Below are positions 1-6,222 of a stretch of DNA of 12,006 nt, piece after piece. Position 1 is the stretch's first letter, and each line of letters begins with the position of its first letter. The translations under genes and the position numbers were made by a program. This DNA is from an uncultured Pirellulaceae bacterium (lineage in GTDB: Bacteria > Planctomycetota > Planctomycetia > Pirellulales > Pirellulaceae): the NCBI GenBank assembly GCA_934255105.1, contig CAKQNH010000061.1, positions 1 through 12,006 of the forward strand, in the 5' to 3' direction. The notes beneath the pieces were generated by a model. It searched no databases. It was not told the DNA's origin and saw nothing but the letters and a program-made list of their open reading frames with translations.

Positions 1-180
1 GGTCGGCACTTTGAAAACCTCCAAGTGATTGAGCCCGGGTTCACACTCAAAGAAGAGCGAACCAGGTGCCTTGCTCGCGAACGAGCTTTTCCCAAGTTTG
101 GGGCTGCCATAGAGCAGGATCGTTTGTTTGCCGAGTTCGGTCACGGGTTTGGATGCTTCGGTTGGTAATGCAACAGACAT
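1..180 (-). CDS. Sak4-like RecA-fold ATPase, 3' end cut by the window edge
   Basis: The 60 visible residues are the N-terminus of a phage-type nucleotide-binding protein (Sak4 / AAA_24-like). After a short lead the chain reads QTILLYGSPKLGKSSFASKA, in which GSPKLGKS (about residues 26-33) is a Walker A loop. Next comes SLFFECEPGLNHLEVFKVPT, the second strand typical of this family. Sak4-type proteins are small RecA-fold ATPases that act in single-strand annealing with phage recombination exonucleases. The ATG at 180 lies 15 bases after the upstream nuclease stop. The Shine-Dalgarno AAAGGA overlaps that stop, so the pair should be co-transcribed and perhaps translationally coupled. Walker B and the rest of the protein lie outside the window, so annealing activity is inferred from the N-terminus and the neighbour. 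Confidence 0.8.
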   Translation of the reverse strand, partial: MSVALPTEASKPVTELGKQTILLYGSPKLGKSSFASKAPGSLFFECEPGLNHLEVFKVPT

Positions 181-195
181 TGGGTGTCAGTCCTT

Positions 196-1242
196 TCAAA
201 AAACGGGTGCGTCAGAATCGATTGAATTGAGTTCCTCATGCGGTGGGGTGATCTCGTAGAGGTTGTCCACCACGTTTGGATTGAAGCCGGATTGGCAGTA
301 AGGCAGATACTCACAGGGGCGCTGGTACGAGAAGCAGCTCGATGTGTTGAGTAGCCATTTGCCGCGACGCCGTGCGTCGAGGTACTGCTGGGTGATTTCC
401 CAGACTTCATCTTGCAGCATGGCAAGACGGTCTTCGGAGAGATAAATGAACTCGCGATGGAACGCTTCAGGTTTGGCGTACCAGGCTGCCAGCCGACCTT
501 GAAACTCTTCGTTGGTTTCAGGCATCTGGCGCTTGGCCGTTGACTTGCCGCTCTTGTTCTTGGCGGCTAGTTCCGCGTGGCGTACTTCGTACTCTTCCTG
601 CGTTTCGCCTTTGCTTTGCTTGAGGCGGCTCTTGAGCAACACGTTGTAAATCACGCCGACGATCGGGTAGCCCAGTTCACGCAGGTAGTAGCAGTACAAC
701 GCGATCTGCGTATCGGTCCACAGCTTGTCGAGATAGTTGGAGTCGATCGAAGCCGCGGTCTTATGCTCAAGCAAATACATGCCGTCGGATCGCTGAACGA
801 TCGCATCGGCCTTGCCGGCCATCACAAACGTTTGGCTGCAGCGGCCCGTGTCTGGATTGCGAATGTTCCCAGTGAATGACTTCTCGATCTCGATGATCGT
901 GAAGTCTTCTGTTGCGTAGCGCGAGGCGTAACCAGTCATGATGGCACGAGCCAAGTGCCAATTCGCTTGCTGGCTCTCGTCGGTCGCTCGTTCTGGGAAG
1001 CTCCGATCGATGAAATCCAGCACAATCCAAAGGCGATTGGCATCGTCAACCGAGCGATACCAAATCTCGATGGCACTGTGGATGACGCTGCCGAACGACA
1101 GGGATTCAACCTTCATCCGTGGACGCAGGTTATCGACGTAACGATGTTTGTATTTGCGAGGACAATTGCGGAACGTGTTGAGTGCCGAGTAGGTCAGCAC
1201 GTTCTTGTCGCTCGTTTCAGAGGTTAGGGTTGCTTGAGACAT
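196..1242 (-). CDS. PD-(D/E)XK exonuclease, RecB/Cas4/AddB-like, with Fe-S cysteines
   Basis: 348-aa nuclease of the PDDEXK_1 superfamily. In order: the entry motif YSALNTFRNCPRKYKHRYV (residues 18-36), GSVIHSAIE with His55, motif II GKADA with Asp145, the catalytic ExK in LLEHKT (Glu159, Lys161), and QxxxY (Gln179, Tyr183). Cys27 and the C-terminal Cys303, Cys310 and Cys316 have the spacing of the 4Fe-4S clamp seen in AddB and Cas4-type nucleases. A charged, Lys/Glu-rich insertion (about 205-250) separates the catalytic core from the C-terminal cysteines. All catalytic residues are present, so the enzyme should be active. It probably makes single-stranded ends for the Sak4-like ATPase encoded 15 bases downstream. 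Upstream of the ATG there is GGAAG at close spacing. A Cas4 role is unlikely because no other cas gene is visible. Confidence 0.88.
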   Translation of the reverse strand: MSQATLTSETSDKNVLTYSALNTFRNCPRKYKHRYVDNLRPRMKVESLSFGSVIHSAIEIWYRSVDDANRLWIVLDFIDRSFPERATDESQQANWHLARAIMTGYASRYATEDFTIIEIEKSFTGNIRNPDTGRCSQTFVMAGKADAIVQRSDGMYLLEHKTAASIDSNYLDKLWTDTQIALYCYYLRELGYPIVGVIYNVLLKSRLKQSKGETQEEYEVRHAELAAKNKSGKSTAKRQMPETNEEFQGRLAAWYAKPEAFHREFIYLSEDRLAMLQDEVWEITQQYLDARRRGKWLLNTSSCFSYQRPCEYLPYCQSGFNPNVVDNLYEITPPHEELNSIDSDAPVF

Positions 1243-1290
1243 AGGACTTCCGAACTGAAATTGGGTGCGTTTTCTTTGGTTTCATACGGC

Positions 1291-1515
1291 TTACGAGAAG
1301 TTCATCTCGTAGGTGTTTTGTTCTTCGATCAGATTGCCATTGAGGCGTTTCGCGCCTCGTTCTCGAGCCAACTGAGCTTCACTCACCTTCAGCGACGCAT
1401 TGATCTGCGAGCACTTCTTGCAAATGCGATTAGCGGCACTCTTGGAACGAAACGTTTCGTTGCACTTCAGGCACTTCCGATCACCGGGTTCATGAGGTAA
1501 AGGTCGTGTTGACAT
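1291..1515 (-). CDS. Small CxxC/CxxC zinc-ribbon protein
   Basis: 74-aa protein with a single zinc-ribbon-like knuckle pair: CLKC (Cys15, Cys18), then TFRSKSAANRI, then CKKC (Cys32, Cys35). A basic, glutamine-rich tail follows. Such mini zinc ribbons usually bind nucleic acid or another protein; the exact role is unknown. It sits between the small gene downstream of sigma A and the exonuclease gene, on the same strand with short gaps (about 48 bases to the exonuclease start), so it probably belongs to the same transcript. The ribosome-binding site is weak (GCAGG close to the ATG). The four cysteines are direct observation; zinc binding is inferred. Confidence 0.7.
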   Translation of the reverse strand: MSTRPLPHEPGDRKCLKCNETFRSKSAANRICKKCSQINASLKVSEAQLARERGAKRLNGNLIEEQNTYEMNFS

Positions 1516-1570
1516 CGCCTGCGGATCTTTCAGCGAGGAGGTCGAAGAGGGATGGGTGACAAGTTCTGAA

Positions 1571-1810
1571 TCAAACCGTGTCGACGGACTCGACCTCGAA
1601 GTTGCCTTCGCGATCGCTTGTCACCAGATAGTGCTGGTGCGAGATGTTTGCGACGAATCGGCTTTCACGAGGAAGCGCTTCGCGAATGGTCTGGCAGGAT
1701 TCGTTGAATTCGTTAGAAGCGGCTTCGAAGCGTTCGACCGCTCGCAGGTATCGCTGCAAGGCGAGCGAGACGGTGACGCGCTGTTCGATATTCATGGCGG
1801 GTGCGCTCAT
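1571..1810 (-). CDS. Hypothetical small protein downstream of sigma factor A
   Basis: 79-aa protein of unknown function. I chose the ATG at 1810 because it has a Shine-Dalgarno AAGGA nine bases upstream. A longer version could begin at a GTG at 1906, which overlaps the sigma-factor stop by 4 bases (GTGA) and would add 32 residues, but that start has no convincing ribosome-binding site. The centre (MNIEQRVTVSLALQRYLRAV and on to FNESCQTIREAL) looks helical and could form a short coiled coil. The C-terminus (HYLVTSDREGNFEVESVDTV) looks like a small beta segment. It lies between sigma A and the zinc-ribbon gene on the same strand. No family is recognised. Being immediately downstream, it could modulate the sigma factor, but it has no membrane segment or anti-sigma zinc motif. 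Confidence 0.55.
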   Translation of the reverse strand: MSAPAMNIEQRVTVSLALQRYLRAVERFEAASNEFNESCQTIREALPRESRFVANISHQHYLVTSDREGNFEVESVDTV

Positions 1811-1902
1811 TACCTGATGTCCTTCTACTGCTGGTGACTTGTGTTGGCTGAAACTTGCTCTCTCTATCTGTTGGAATACCCGGTACTGGGGTGAATTGAC
1901 GG

Positions 1903-2499
1903 TCACGATTCCAGATATCTGTCAAATCCCGCTTCTTCAAAGAGCTTGCGGATCTGCAACATCCAGTCGTTGAGCGTGGTGCGAGGGATGCCGAGATCGC
2001 GAGAAATCTCGGTGATCGACTGGTTTTGACGGCGACGGAGAATGTCTTGGAATTTTTCTGGCAGCTTCGACATGAACGTTGCCAAATCCATGCGCAAGTC
2101 GTTGAGATCTTCCTCGCCAAGGCGACGCTCACGTCCCAACCGTCGGTCTTGATCTTGGTGGTGTAAGGTCTGGGACATTTCGACCTGACCGCCGTCATCA
2201 CCGCGGACGCTCTTGCTGAGACTGACGCGACCGGCGGTCGCTCGCTTTGATACCGAGCGATCGCGAACCACGTTGGCCAGGTGACGTTGCACTACGGTGC
2301 AGACGTACGGGTAGAGATGGCCAACCGATGGGTCGTAGAGTCGAAGGCTCTTCGTCGCTCGGACGTAGACCTCCTGGACCAGATCACTACGATCCTGCTG
2401 GGTGAAGTCGGACTTGGCGATCAGCTTTCCAACTTGACGATTGATGACACTGCGAACGAAATTGTCATCGGCGAGATTGATAGAATGGTTGTCTGACAC
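1903..2499 (-). CDS. ECF-like RNA polymerase sigma factor (sigma A of two in the window)
   Basis: 198-aa sigma-70 family factor. Region 2 spans about residues 14-82, with DLVQEVYVRATKSL, the YDPSVGHLYPYVCTVVQRH stretch and NVVRDR. Region 4 spans about 135-185, where LPEKFQDILRRR leads into the helix-turn-helix ITEISRDLGIPRTTLNDWM. The linker (about 84-132) is long for an ECF factor and carries GRVSLSKSVRGDDG, a motif shared with the second sigma factor of this window. The start is the GTG at 2499, with a perfect AGGAGG at 2507-2512 and 7-base spacing; an in-frame GTG at 2526 lacks this. It heads a same-strand run ending in the exonuclease and Sak4-like genes, which suggests that it controls them or is co-expressed with them. 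No anti-sigma factor is visible. The family assignment is secure; the regulon is inferred. Confidence 0.88.
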   Translation of the reverse strand: MSDNHSINLADDNFVRSVINRQVGKLIAKSDFTQQDRSDLVQEVYVRATKSLRLYDPSVGHLYPYVCTVVQRHLANVVRDRSVSKRATAGRVSLSKSVRGDDGGQVEMSQTLHHQDQDRRLGRERRLGEEDLNDLRMDLATFMSKLPEKFQDILRRRQNQSITEISRDLGIPRTTLNDWMLQIRKLFEEAGFDRYLES

Positions 2500-2523
2500 G
2501 GACGGACCTCCTGGTTGAGGCCC

Positions 2524-2608
2524 CACAGGCGACAGGTCCGAGAGTTAAAGCCTGTGAGGCCCGCCCGCTCGTTTGCGGGCTGTTTCCTGATGTGAATCAG
2601 ACCTGTCG
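2524..2608 (-). promoter_or_regulatory. Structured leader upstream of sigma A
   Basis: Three inverted repeats lie just upstream of the sigma A ribosome-binding site. A GC hairpin has arms GCCCGC 2563-2568 and GCGGGC 2575-2580 around TCGTTT. CACAGGC (2524-2530) pairs with GCCTGTG (2550-2556). CGACAGGTC (2530-2538) pairs with GACCTGTCG (2600-2608). The last two cross each other, so they are either mutually exclusive or form a pseudoknot. There is no T-run, so an ordinary intrinsic terminator is unlikely. A role in control of translation or transcription is inference. Confidence 0.35.
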
Positions 2609-2621
2609 TCCGCTACTGGCG

Positions 2622-2758
2622 AAAATTCCCAAAACGGCCTGGGAAAGAAGAAAATTCCCATTCGTCGCCACAGGAAACCCTGGAATTTACGGGCTAAACG
2701 CAGTGAGAAATTTGATAAAATCCCAGGAGTAGGGTTTTGGGAAATTCCCAAAATTCCC
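2622..2758. repeat. Iterated AAAATTCCC motif between sigma A and the plus-strand gene
   Basis: AAAATTCCC occurs exactly at 2622-2630, 2651-2659 and 2750-2758. AAATTCCC occurs at 2742-2749 as the right half of the palindrome GGGAAATTCCC (2739-2749). Degenerate copies are GGGAAA 2641-2646, TGGAATTT 2681-2688 and AAAATCCC 2717-2724. On the minus strand the exact copies read GGGAATTTT, pointing toward sigma A. They could be operators or repeated -35-like boxes for an alternative sigma factor. The repetition is directly visible; the role is not. Confidence 0.5.
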
Positions 2759-2782
2759 AGTTGAGAAGGGGGAGGCCACCGC

Positions 2783-3031
2783 GTGAAGTTCGGATTTCGC
2801 AAACCATCGCTGAAGAAAAGAATCGCGGCGCGCACGTCCGTAAAGAGAGCGATTCGGCATCGCCTGGGACTCAAAGCGCCGAGAGGCTGGGGATGGCTAA
2901 CCAATCCCCGCAAGGCCGCCTACAACCGCGTGTACAACAGAACGACTCGCGGTTGTTTAGTTCTGATTATGGCAGCCGGCGCAGCGACGATTTCACCATT
3001 CGTCTTGTTGACGATTTGGTTGATTCGCTGA
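2783..3031 (+). CDS. Small basic protein with a C-terminal membrane segment
   Basis: 82-aa protein starting at a GTG with a strong Shine-Dalgarno (GGGGGAGG, spacing about 7). Residues 1-57 are very basic and contain KKRIAARTSVKRAIRHRLGL and NPRKAAYNRVYNRTTRG. I recall a similar motif (KARTT...NPKKAxYNKVYxKTT) from short proteins of phages and integrative elements, but cannot verify it here. Residues 58-80 (CLVLIMAAGAATISPFVLLT and on) form one likely transmembrane helix near the C-terminus. It is divergent from sigma A, with the AAAATTCCC repeats between them. Its last 39 bases overlap the 3' end of the convergent minus-strand gene ending at 2993. Function unknown; a membrane-tethered nucleic-acid-binding protein would fit the charge pattern. 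Confidence 0.6.
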   Translation: MKFGFRKPSLKKRIAARTSVKRAIRHRLGLKAPRGWGWLTNPRKAAYNRVYNRTTRGCLVLIMAAGAATISPFVLLTIWLIR

Positions 3032-4078
3032 AAAGAACGAGTGCTCCCAGTCCTCGGGATGCAATTTGAAAACGCATCTCCAACCCTTTCGATCATCGGT
3101 AAGCTCGATCGGCTCGCCCTCGATGTCAAAGAACTGTTGAAGCGACTTGTTAAGCAATTCCCGCTGCTTACGATTCTTTCGGCAGGCGTCAGGAGAGAGC
3201 CAGGTCATCATGCCATGTTCTCTAGCAAACTTAAGAAGCAGCTCCCACTGCTTGCTGGGTTTACCACTTCGTGAATCAACCAACCCCAGCTGAGAGTAGG
3301 TCAACACTTGTCGCTGGTCGCGGATGACCACGCTGATCTTCTCGGTGTCGCTGAAACGCATCTCCACATCGCTCCAGCGGCTACCGCTTGGAGTTGGGAA
3401 TCGACCAGTCACGGTTTTCGCCGGTGGCATCAGTCGATCGCGGAAAGCAACCAATTGCTGACGCGCCCATGGAGACAGGCACCACTCGCCATCATCGCTA
3501 AGCAACAACGATTGATCGAGCGGAACCACGAGAGATCCTCTCGAGTCCAACATCGTCTCGTTGCGACTACTCAGCATCCGTTTCGAAGTGAGAAACAAGA
3601 CGAATGGTCGCTGAAACTCTGCCAAGAACGCATCGATGCACCAATCAAGCCGGCGTGGATCGCTGACTTTCGCCAGGAACAACGAGAACCCCGATCCATT
3701 GGGATTCCCGTAGTGACCAAGCCTGTATCGATACATCGGGCCTCCGAGCCGTTCGAATGCCACGTCAAATCCTATTAGGGAAGCCAGCTCTGCGGCGAGC
3801 TTGCCAAAGCTGAACTCGTAGCAAACGATGTCGCGTCGATCGACCGGAACGTACTCCTCGGTTTTCTCGTTGTAGCCTTCGAAGACACCATCCTCGACCT
3901 CGACAATTTCCAGCCACTCGTACGGACAACCTGTAACAGGCAGCGCCGCAGCGAGGTCTTTGATCGGCACGAGGAGTTCACGGTGCGAATTGAAGGCATC
4001 ACCAAGCAACATTCGCCAGCTCCGATGGGACGTCGCCACATCGTCGAGTTGCTCAAGCGCTCGCCAGGGCTGGCTCAT
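2993..4078 (-). CDS. Conserved-looking protein of unknown function with a probable C-terminal winged helix
   Basis: 361-aa protein. The ATG at 4078 has an excellent Shine-Dalgarno (AAGGAGG, spacing 7); the open frame extends further upstream but only in antisense-like sequence. It overlaps the 3' end of the preceding gene by 26 bases, so translation of the two is probably coupled. The N-terminal half includes PVTGCPYEWLEIVEVEDGVF and RRDIVCYEFSFGKLAAELAS, then hydrophobic strands RPFVLFLTSKRML and SLVVPLDQSLLLS. The C-terminal part (about 250-350), with ISVVIRDQRQVLTYSQLGLV, SGKPSKQWELLLKFAREHG and WRCVFKLHPED, has the look of a winged-helix or OmpR-like output domain. I recall proteins of this style beside relatives of the upstream gene in other planctomycete or verrucomicrobial genomes, unverified. 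No catalytic motif is visible. DNA binding is inferred from fold pattern only. Confidence 0.75.
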   Translation of the reverse strand: MSQPWRALEQLDDVATSHRSWRMLLGDAFNSHRELLVPIKDLAAALPVTGCPYEWLEIVEVEDGVFEGYNEKTEEYVPVDRRDIVCYEFSFGKLAAELASLIGFDVAFERLGGPMYRYRLGHYGNPNGSGFSLFLAKVSDPRRLDWCIDAFLAEFQRPFVLFLTSKRMLSSRNETMLDSRGSLVVPLDQSLLLSDDGEWCLSPWARQQLVAFRDRLMPPAKTVTGRFPTPSGSRWSDVEMRFSDTEKISVVIRDQRQVLTYSQLGLVDSRSGKPSKQWELLLKFAREHGMMTWLSPDACRKNRKQRELLNKSLQQFFDIEGEPIELTDDRKGWRCVFKLHPEDWEHSFFSANQPNRQQDEW

Positions 4079-5240
4079 GATGAGTCCTCCTTGGTGCTTG
4101 CTTTGAGATGATGAAACCTCGCTCGGTAAGCCAAGCTTCGATGATCGCCGCAACAGGTCCTCGGCTATAGATCGCAACGTTCGGTGGACGGACTGTAATC
4201 GCCAGTTCGCGTTTGGGACGCAACAGCTCCATCTTGAACGTTGCCGAAATAAGCCTTCGTTCCAACCAAATGTTCTTCTTTTTGGCCTGCGCCCAATCAA
4301 GTAGATCGTCACCCTTGCGAATGGTGATGACGCCGTATCGATCATCTGGGTCGCCCAGCCACAGTTCGATCATTCGAACATCGCTGATTCCTTCGATGCC
4401 TCCAGGTGCCAATGCTGCGAACTCGTACTCGCGCAGTGGATCGAGCGTATATTTCGTACCCGTGGGGAACAGGTTTTCATTGCCAAAGATGTGCTTGCCC
4501 AAGAGACGGCAGTAGAGGGCTTTCTCTCTGGCCGTCTTGGCATTGATCCGTAGCTCCCCGAACTCGCGGTTGTAGATTGCTGATGCACTTTGCACAGGCC
4601 AGAACGATTGGAATCCAAATCGACCGTTCTCGACCACTTGCTGACGGCGATAGAGGCTGCCATGCATGATGGAGAATTCAACCTCATCGGGTTTCTCGAA
4701 GATCTCGACTTTGGTGCCGTGCGCCCGAAAACGCTCTACATGCCAAGAGTCTATATCTCTTTCCAATTGCCGAAGCGTTTCCTCAGCCGGAGTCACAAAC
4801 TTAGGAGCGGTCGTCTGACTCGCTTGGAAGTAATCGAACGAGCGCACCCTCTTTATACGCGACAAAGCATGCGTCTGAATTAGCTTTTCGCGATTCGACA
4901 GCCAAGCGGCAGTGATGATGTCAGCAGACGAGTGCTTACCTCCTGGCGTGATCCCCAGTGATTGCGCTGGCACGCGATCGAGCAACAGTTCCACAGAGAC
5001 TGCGTTGGCTAGTTCATCAATCAAACTGATCGCATCCAGCAGGTCCGAGGGAGCGTCTCGATCGGCCTTTGTTATCTCGCGAATTACCGCTTGGCAATCG
5101 ATCGAGTCCGGTGTCTCGATCGGTACAGCCCGACTAGCAAAGAAGTCGGCATAGGGACGGAGAAGTGCAAACAATCGCTCATTGGCGATTGATTCCAAGA
5201 CACCGGGGCGCGATAGACGCGGAAGACGAACAGTGGTCAT
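4053..5240 (-). CDS. Conserved-looking hypothetical protein, first gene of an overlapping pair
   Basis: 395 aa from the ATG at 5240, chosen because AAGG precedes it by 8 bases and a sigma-70-like promoter would put the transcript start about 20 bases upstream. In-frame ATGs at 5261 and 5282 are alternatives. The N-terminus TTVRLPRLSRPGVLESIANE is followed by a helical region that contains LLRPYADFFASRAVPI. The middle contains RVRSFDYFQASQTTAPKF and EETLRQLERDIDSW. A later beta-rich part contains VEFSIMHGSLYRRQ, FGELRINAKTAREKALYCRL and GKHIFGNENLFPTGTKYTL. The C-terminal part is ELAITVRPPNVAIYSRG followed by AIIEAWLTERGFI. No known catalytic motif, signal peptide or membrane helix is seen. 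The gene and its partner form a two-gene unit downstream of sigma B. Function unknown; a protein sensing or scaffolding role is possible but not supported by a motif. Confidence 0.75.
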   Translation of the reverse strand: MTTVRLPRLSRPGVLESIANERLFALLRPYADFFASRAVPIETPDSIDCQAVIREITKADRDAPSDLLDAISLIDELANAVSVELLLDRVPAQSLGITPGGKHSSADIITAAWLSNREKLIQTHALSRIKRVRSFDYFQASQTTAPKFVTPAEETLRQLERDIDSWHVERFRAHGTKVEIFEKPDEVEFSIMHGSLYRRQQVVENGRFGFQSFWPVQSASAIYNREFGELRINAKTAREKALYCRLLGKHIFGNENLFPTGTKYTLDPLREYEFAALAPGGIEGISDVRMIELWLGDPDDRYGVITIRKGDDLLDWAQAKKKNIWLERRLISATFKMELLRPKRELAITVRPPNVAIYSRGPVAAIIEAWLTERGFIISKQAPRRTHHEPALASA

Positions 5241-5267
5241 GATGCAAACCTTGAAAATCATTTTTCC

Positions 5268-5297
5268 ATAGCAATCCTTCATTGATCAAAACGTCAA
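5268..5297 (-). promoter_or_regulatory. Candidate sigma-70-type promoter for the two-gene unit
   Basis: On the minus strand TTGACG (5292-5297) is followed after 18 bases by TGCTAT (5268-5273). A start about 7 bases downstream would fall near 5261 and give a short leader with AAGG before the ATG at 5240. This suggests the pair can be transcribed independently of sigma B. It is a sequence match only. Confidence 0.35.
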
Positions 5298-5369
5298 GCG
5301 ATCCAAACGACTGACGCACAATAAGTGCGATTGGCAGGGGCTGGCCTACGGTTTCCACCGTGCAAATTC

Positions 5370-5600
5370 CTAGCGAGGGCATCCCATCCGCCAGTCCATG
5401 ACCGTTGTCCTGAGTGATTCCATCCAGGCCAAGCCACTGCCAATCGCGAACGCTATCATCCCGATGGCTGTGACACGTTTGGTCACAGCAAATGCGAATC
5501 GGGAAAAATTCTGGAGATTCTTTTCCGCTAACAGCGACTCGGGAAATTTTCGCTCGGGAACTCGACTATTCCTCGAGATACGCTCTGAGCCCGGCGTCAT
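5370..5600 (-). CDS. Possible small membrane protein overlapping the sigma B 3' end
   Basis: A 76-codon frame starts at ATG 5600, inside the last codons of sigma B, and runs through the following gap. Its C-terminal half reads like real protein: FAVTKRVTAIGMIAFAIGSG leads into LAWMESLRTTVMDWRMGCPR, giving one hydrophobic helix flanked by basic residues. No Shine-Dalgarno precedes the ATG; a GTG at AVTK is another possible start, also unsupported. The opposite strand has an open frame across the same bases, so part of the coding look could be reflected. It could be a tail of a decayed membrane gene, a small membrane partner of sigma B, or chance. Treat as tentative. Confidence 0.28.
   Translation of the reverse strand: MTPGSERISRNSRVPERKFPESLLAEKNLQNFSRFAFAVTKRVTAIGMIAFAIGSGLAWMESLRTTVMDWRMGCPR
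5467..5489. repeat. Perfect 8-bp inverted repeat (candidate operator)
   Basis: GCTGTGAC (5467-5474) and GTCACAGC (5482-5489) are perfect inverted arms around ACGTTTG. No T-run follows on either strand, so a terminator is unlikely. GGGAAA-type motifs lie nearby at 5501-5511 and 5541-5552. It lies between sigma B and the two-gene unit, inside the tentative small membrane frame, so it may equally be coding sequence. Confidence 0.3.
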
Positions 5601-6156
5601 CAAACTGCTGACGGATCTGACGCAGCCAATCGTTGATCGTCGTTCTCGGGATTCCCATTTCCCGCGAAATTTCAGACACATTTTGCGTTCTGAGCCGGCG
5701 AACAATCTCTTGGCAAAACGGTGGCAGCTTCTGGATTGTTGATGACAAATCCATTCGAATACTCGCTCGCTCTTCATCACTTCGAGCTGTCTTTCGACAT
5801 AGCCTTCGGTCCTGGTCTTCCTGCCGCAGAAGCTGGTAAAGCTCGCAGGATTCACCGTCAGCGCCGCGGACAACCTGGCTCAAACTGCACCTGCCGCTCG
5901 TGTGCCGCTTGACCGTCGACCTTTCCCGAAAGATCTTTGAGGCGATACGTTGGATCGCGGTACATAGGAACGGATAAGGATGGCCTATCGCTGGATCATA
6001 GGACTGAATGCTCCGCATTAGTCGTAAATGGATTTCTTGAACTAGATCATCAACCTCGCTTTCGTTAAAAACTGGTGCCCTAGCCAAAAGCAGGACACGA
6101 CGTCGAATCACCGCTAGGACAAACACGTCATTGTGAAAGTCAAAACCATCAGCCAT
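5566..6156 (-). CDS. ECF-like RNA polymerase sigma factor (sigma B), paralogue of sigma A
   Basis: 196-aa sigma-70 family factor. Region 2 covers about residues 10-80, with DDLVQEIHLRLMRSI, YDPAIGHPYPFLCTAIQR and KIFRERS. The linker has GRCSLSQVVRGADG and the shared string QDQDRRL. Region 4 (about 135-185) has LPPFCQEIVRRL followed by the helix-turn-helix VSEISREMGIPRTTINDWL. It aligns end to end with sigma A, about half identical over the last 53 residues by eye. The ATG at 6156 has AAGGAG at 8-base spacing. It is followed, after a gap of about 325 bases, by the overlapping two-gene unit on the same strand. No anti-sigma gene is recognised, unless the tentative small membrane frame at its 3' end plays that part. 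Target promoters are unknown. Confidence 0.88.
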   Translation of the reverse strand: MADGFDFHNDVFVLAVIRRRVLLLARAPVFNESEVDDLVQEIHLRLMRSIQSYDPAIGHPYPFLCTAIQRIASKIFRERSTVKRHTSGRCSLSQVVRGADGESCELYQLLRQEDQDRRLCRKTARSDEERASIRMDLSSTIQKLPPFCQEIVRRLRTQNVSEISREMGIPRTTINDWLRQIRQQFDDAGLRAYLEE

Positions 6157-6222
6157 TGTAAAAACTCCTTGCTGGCTTGGAGCTTGGCGTGGGCTAACGA
6201 CGAGCGGTCACTGCAATGCAGC

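Noticed and set aside
196..1242. Cas4 of a CRISPR-Cas locus
   Set aside because: No cas1/cas2, no repeats and spacers. The neighbour is a Sak4-like ATPase, which fits a phage recombination pair.
2737..3069. 110-codon plus-strand frame overlapping the small basic protein gene
   Set aside because: No ribosome-binding site. It starts inside the AAAATTCCC repeats and lacks the coherent basic-plus-membrane layout of the 2783-3031 frame.
3308..3778. 156-codon plus-strand open frame
   Set aside because: Lies wholly antisense to the 361-aa minus-strand gene, which has a far better start. Composition is that of a reflected frame.
4079..4345. N-terminal extension of the 361-aa gene
   Set aside because: The extension is out-of-frame reading of the preceding gene. 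The ATG at 4078 has AAGGAGG at ideal spacing.
5315..5329. Inverted repeat CGCAC-AATAA-GTGCG upstream of the two-gene unit
   Set aside because: Five-base arms are expected by chance at this length, and nothing nearby supports a role.
5398..5742. 114-codon plus-strand frame across the sigma B 3' end
   Set aside because: Antisense to sigma B for more than half its length and has no Shine-Dalgarno, although its first 40 codons read smoothly.
6211..6221. Palindrome CTGCAATGCAG upstream of sigma B
   Set aside because: A single short palindrome with no second copy near it; not enough to call an operator.
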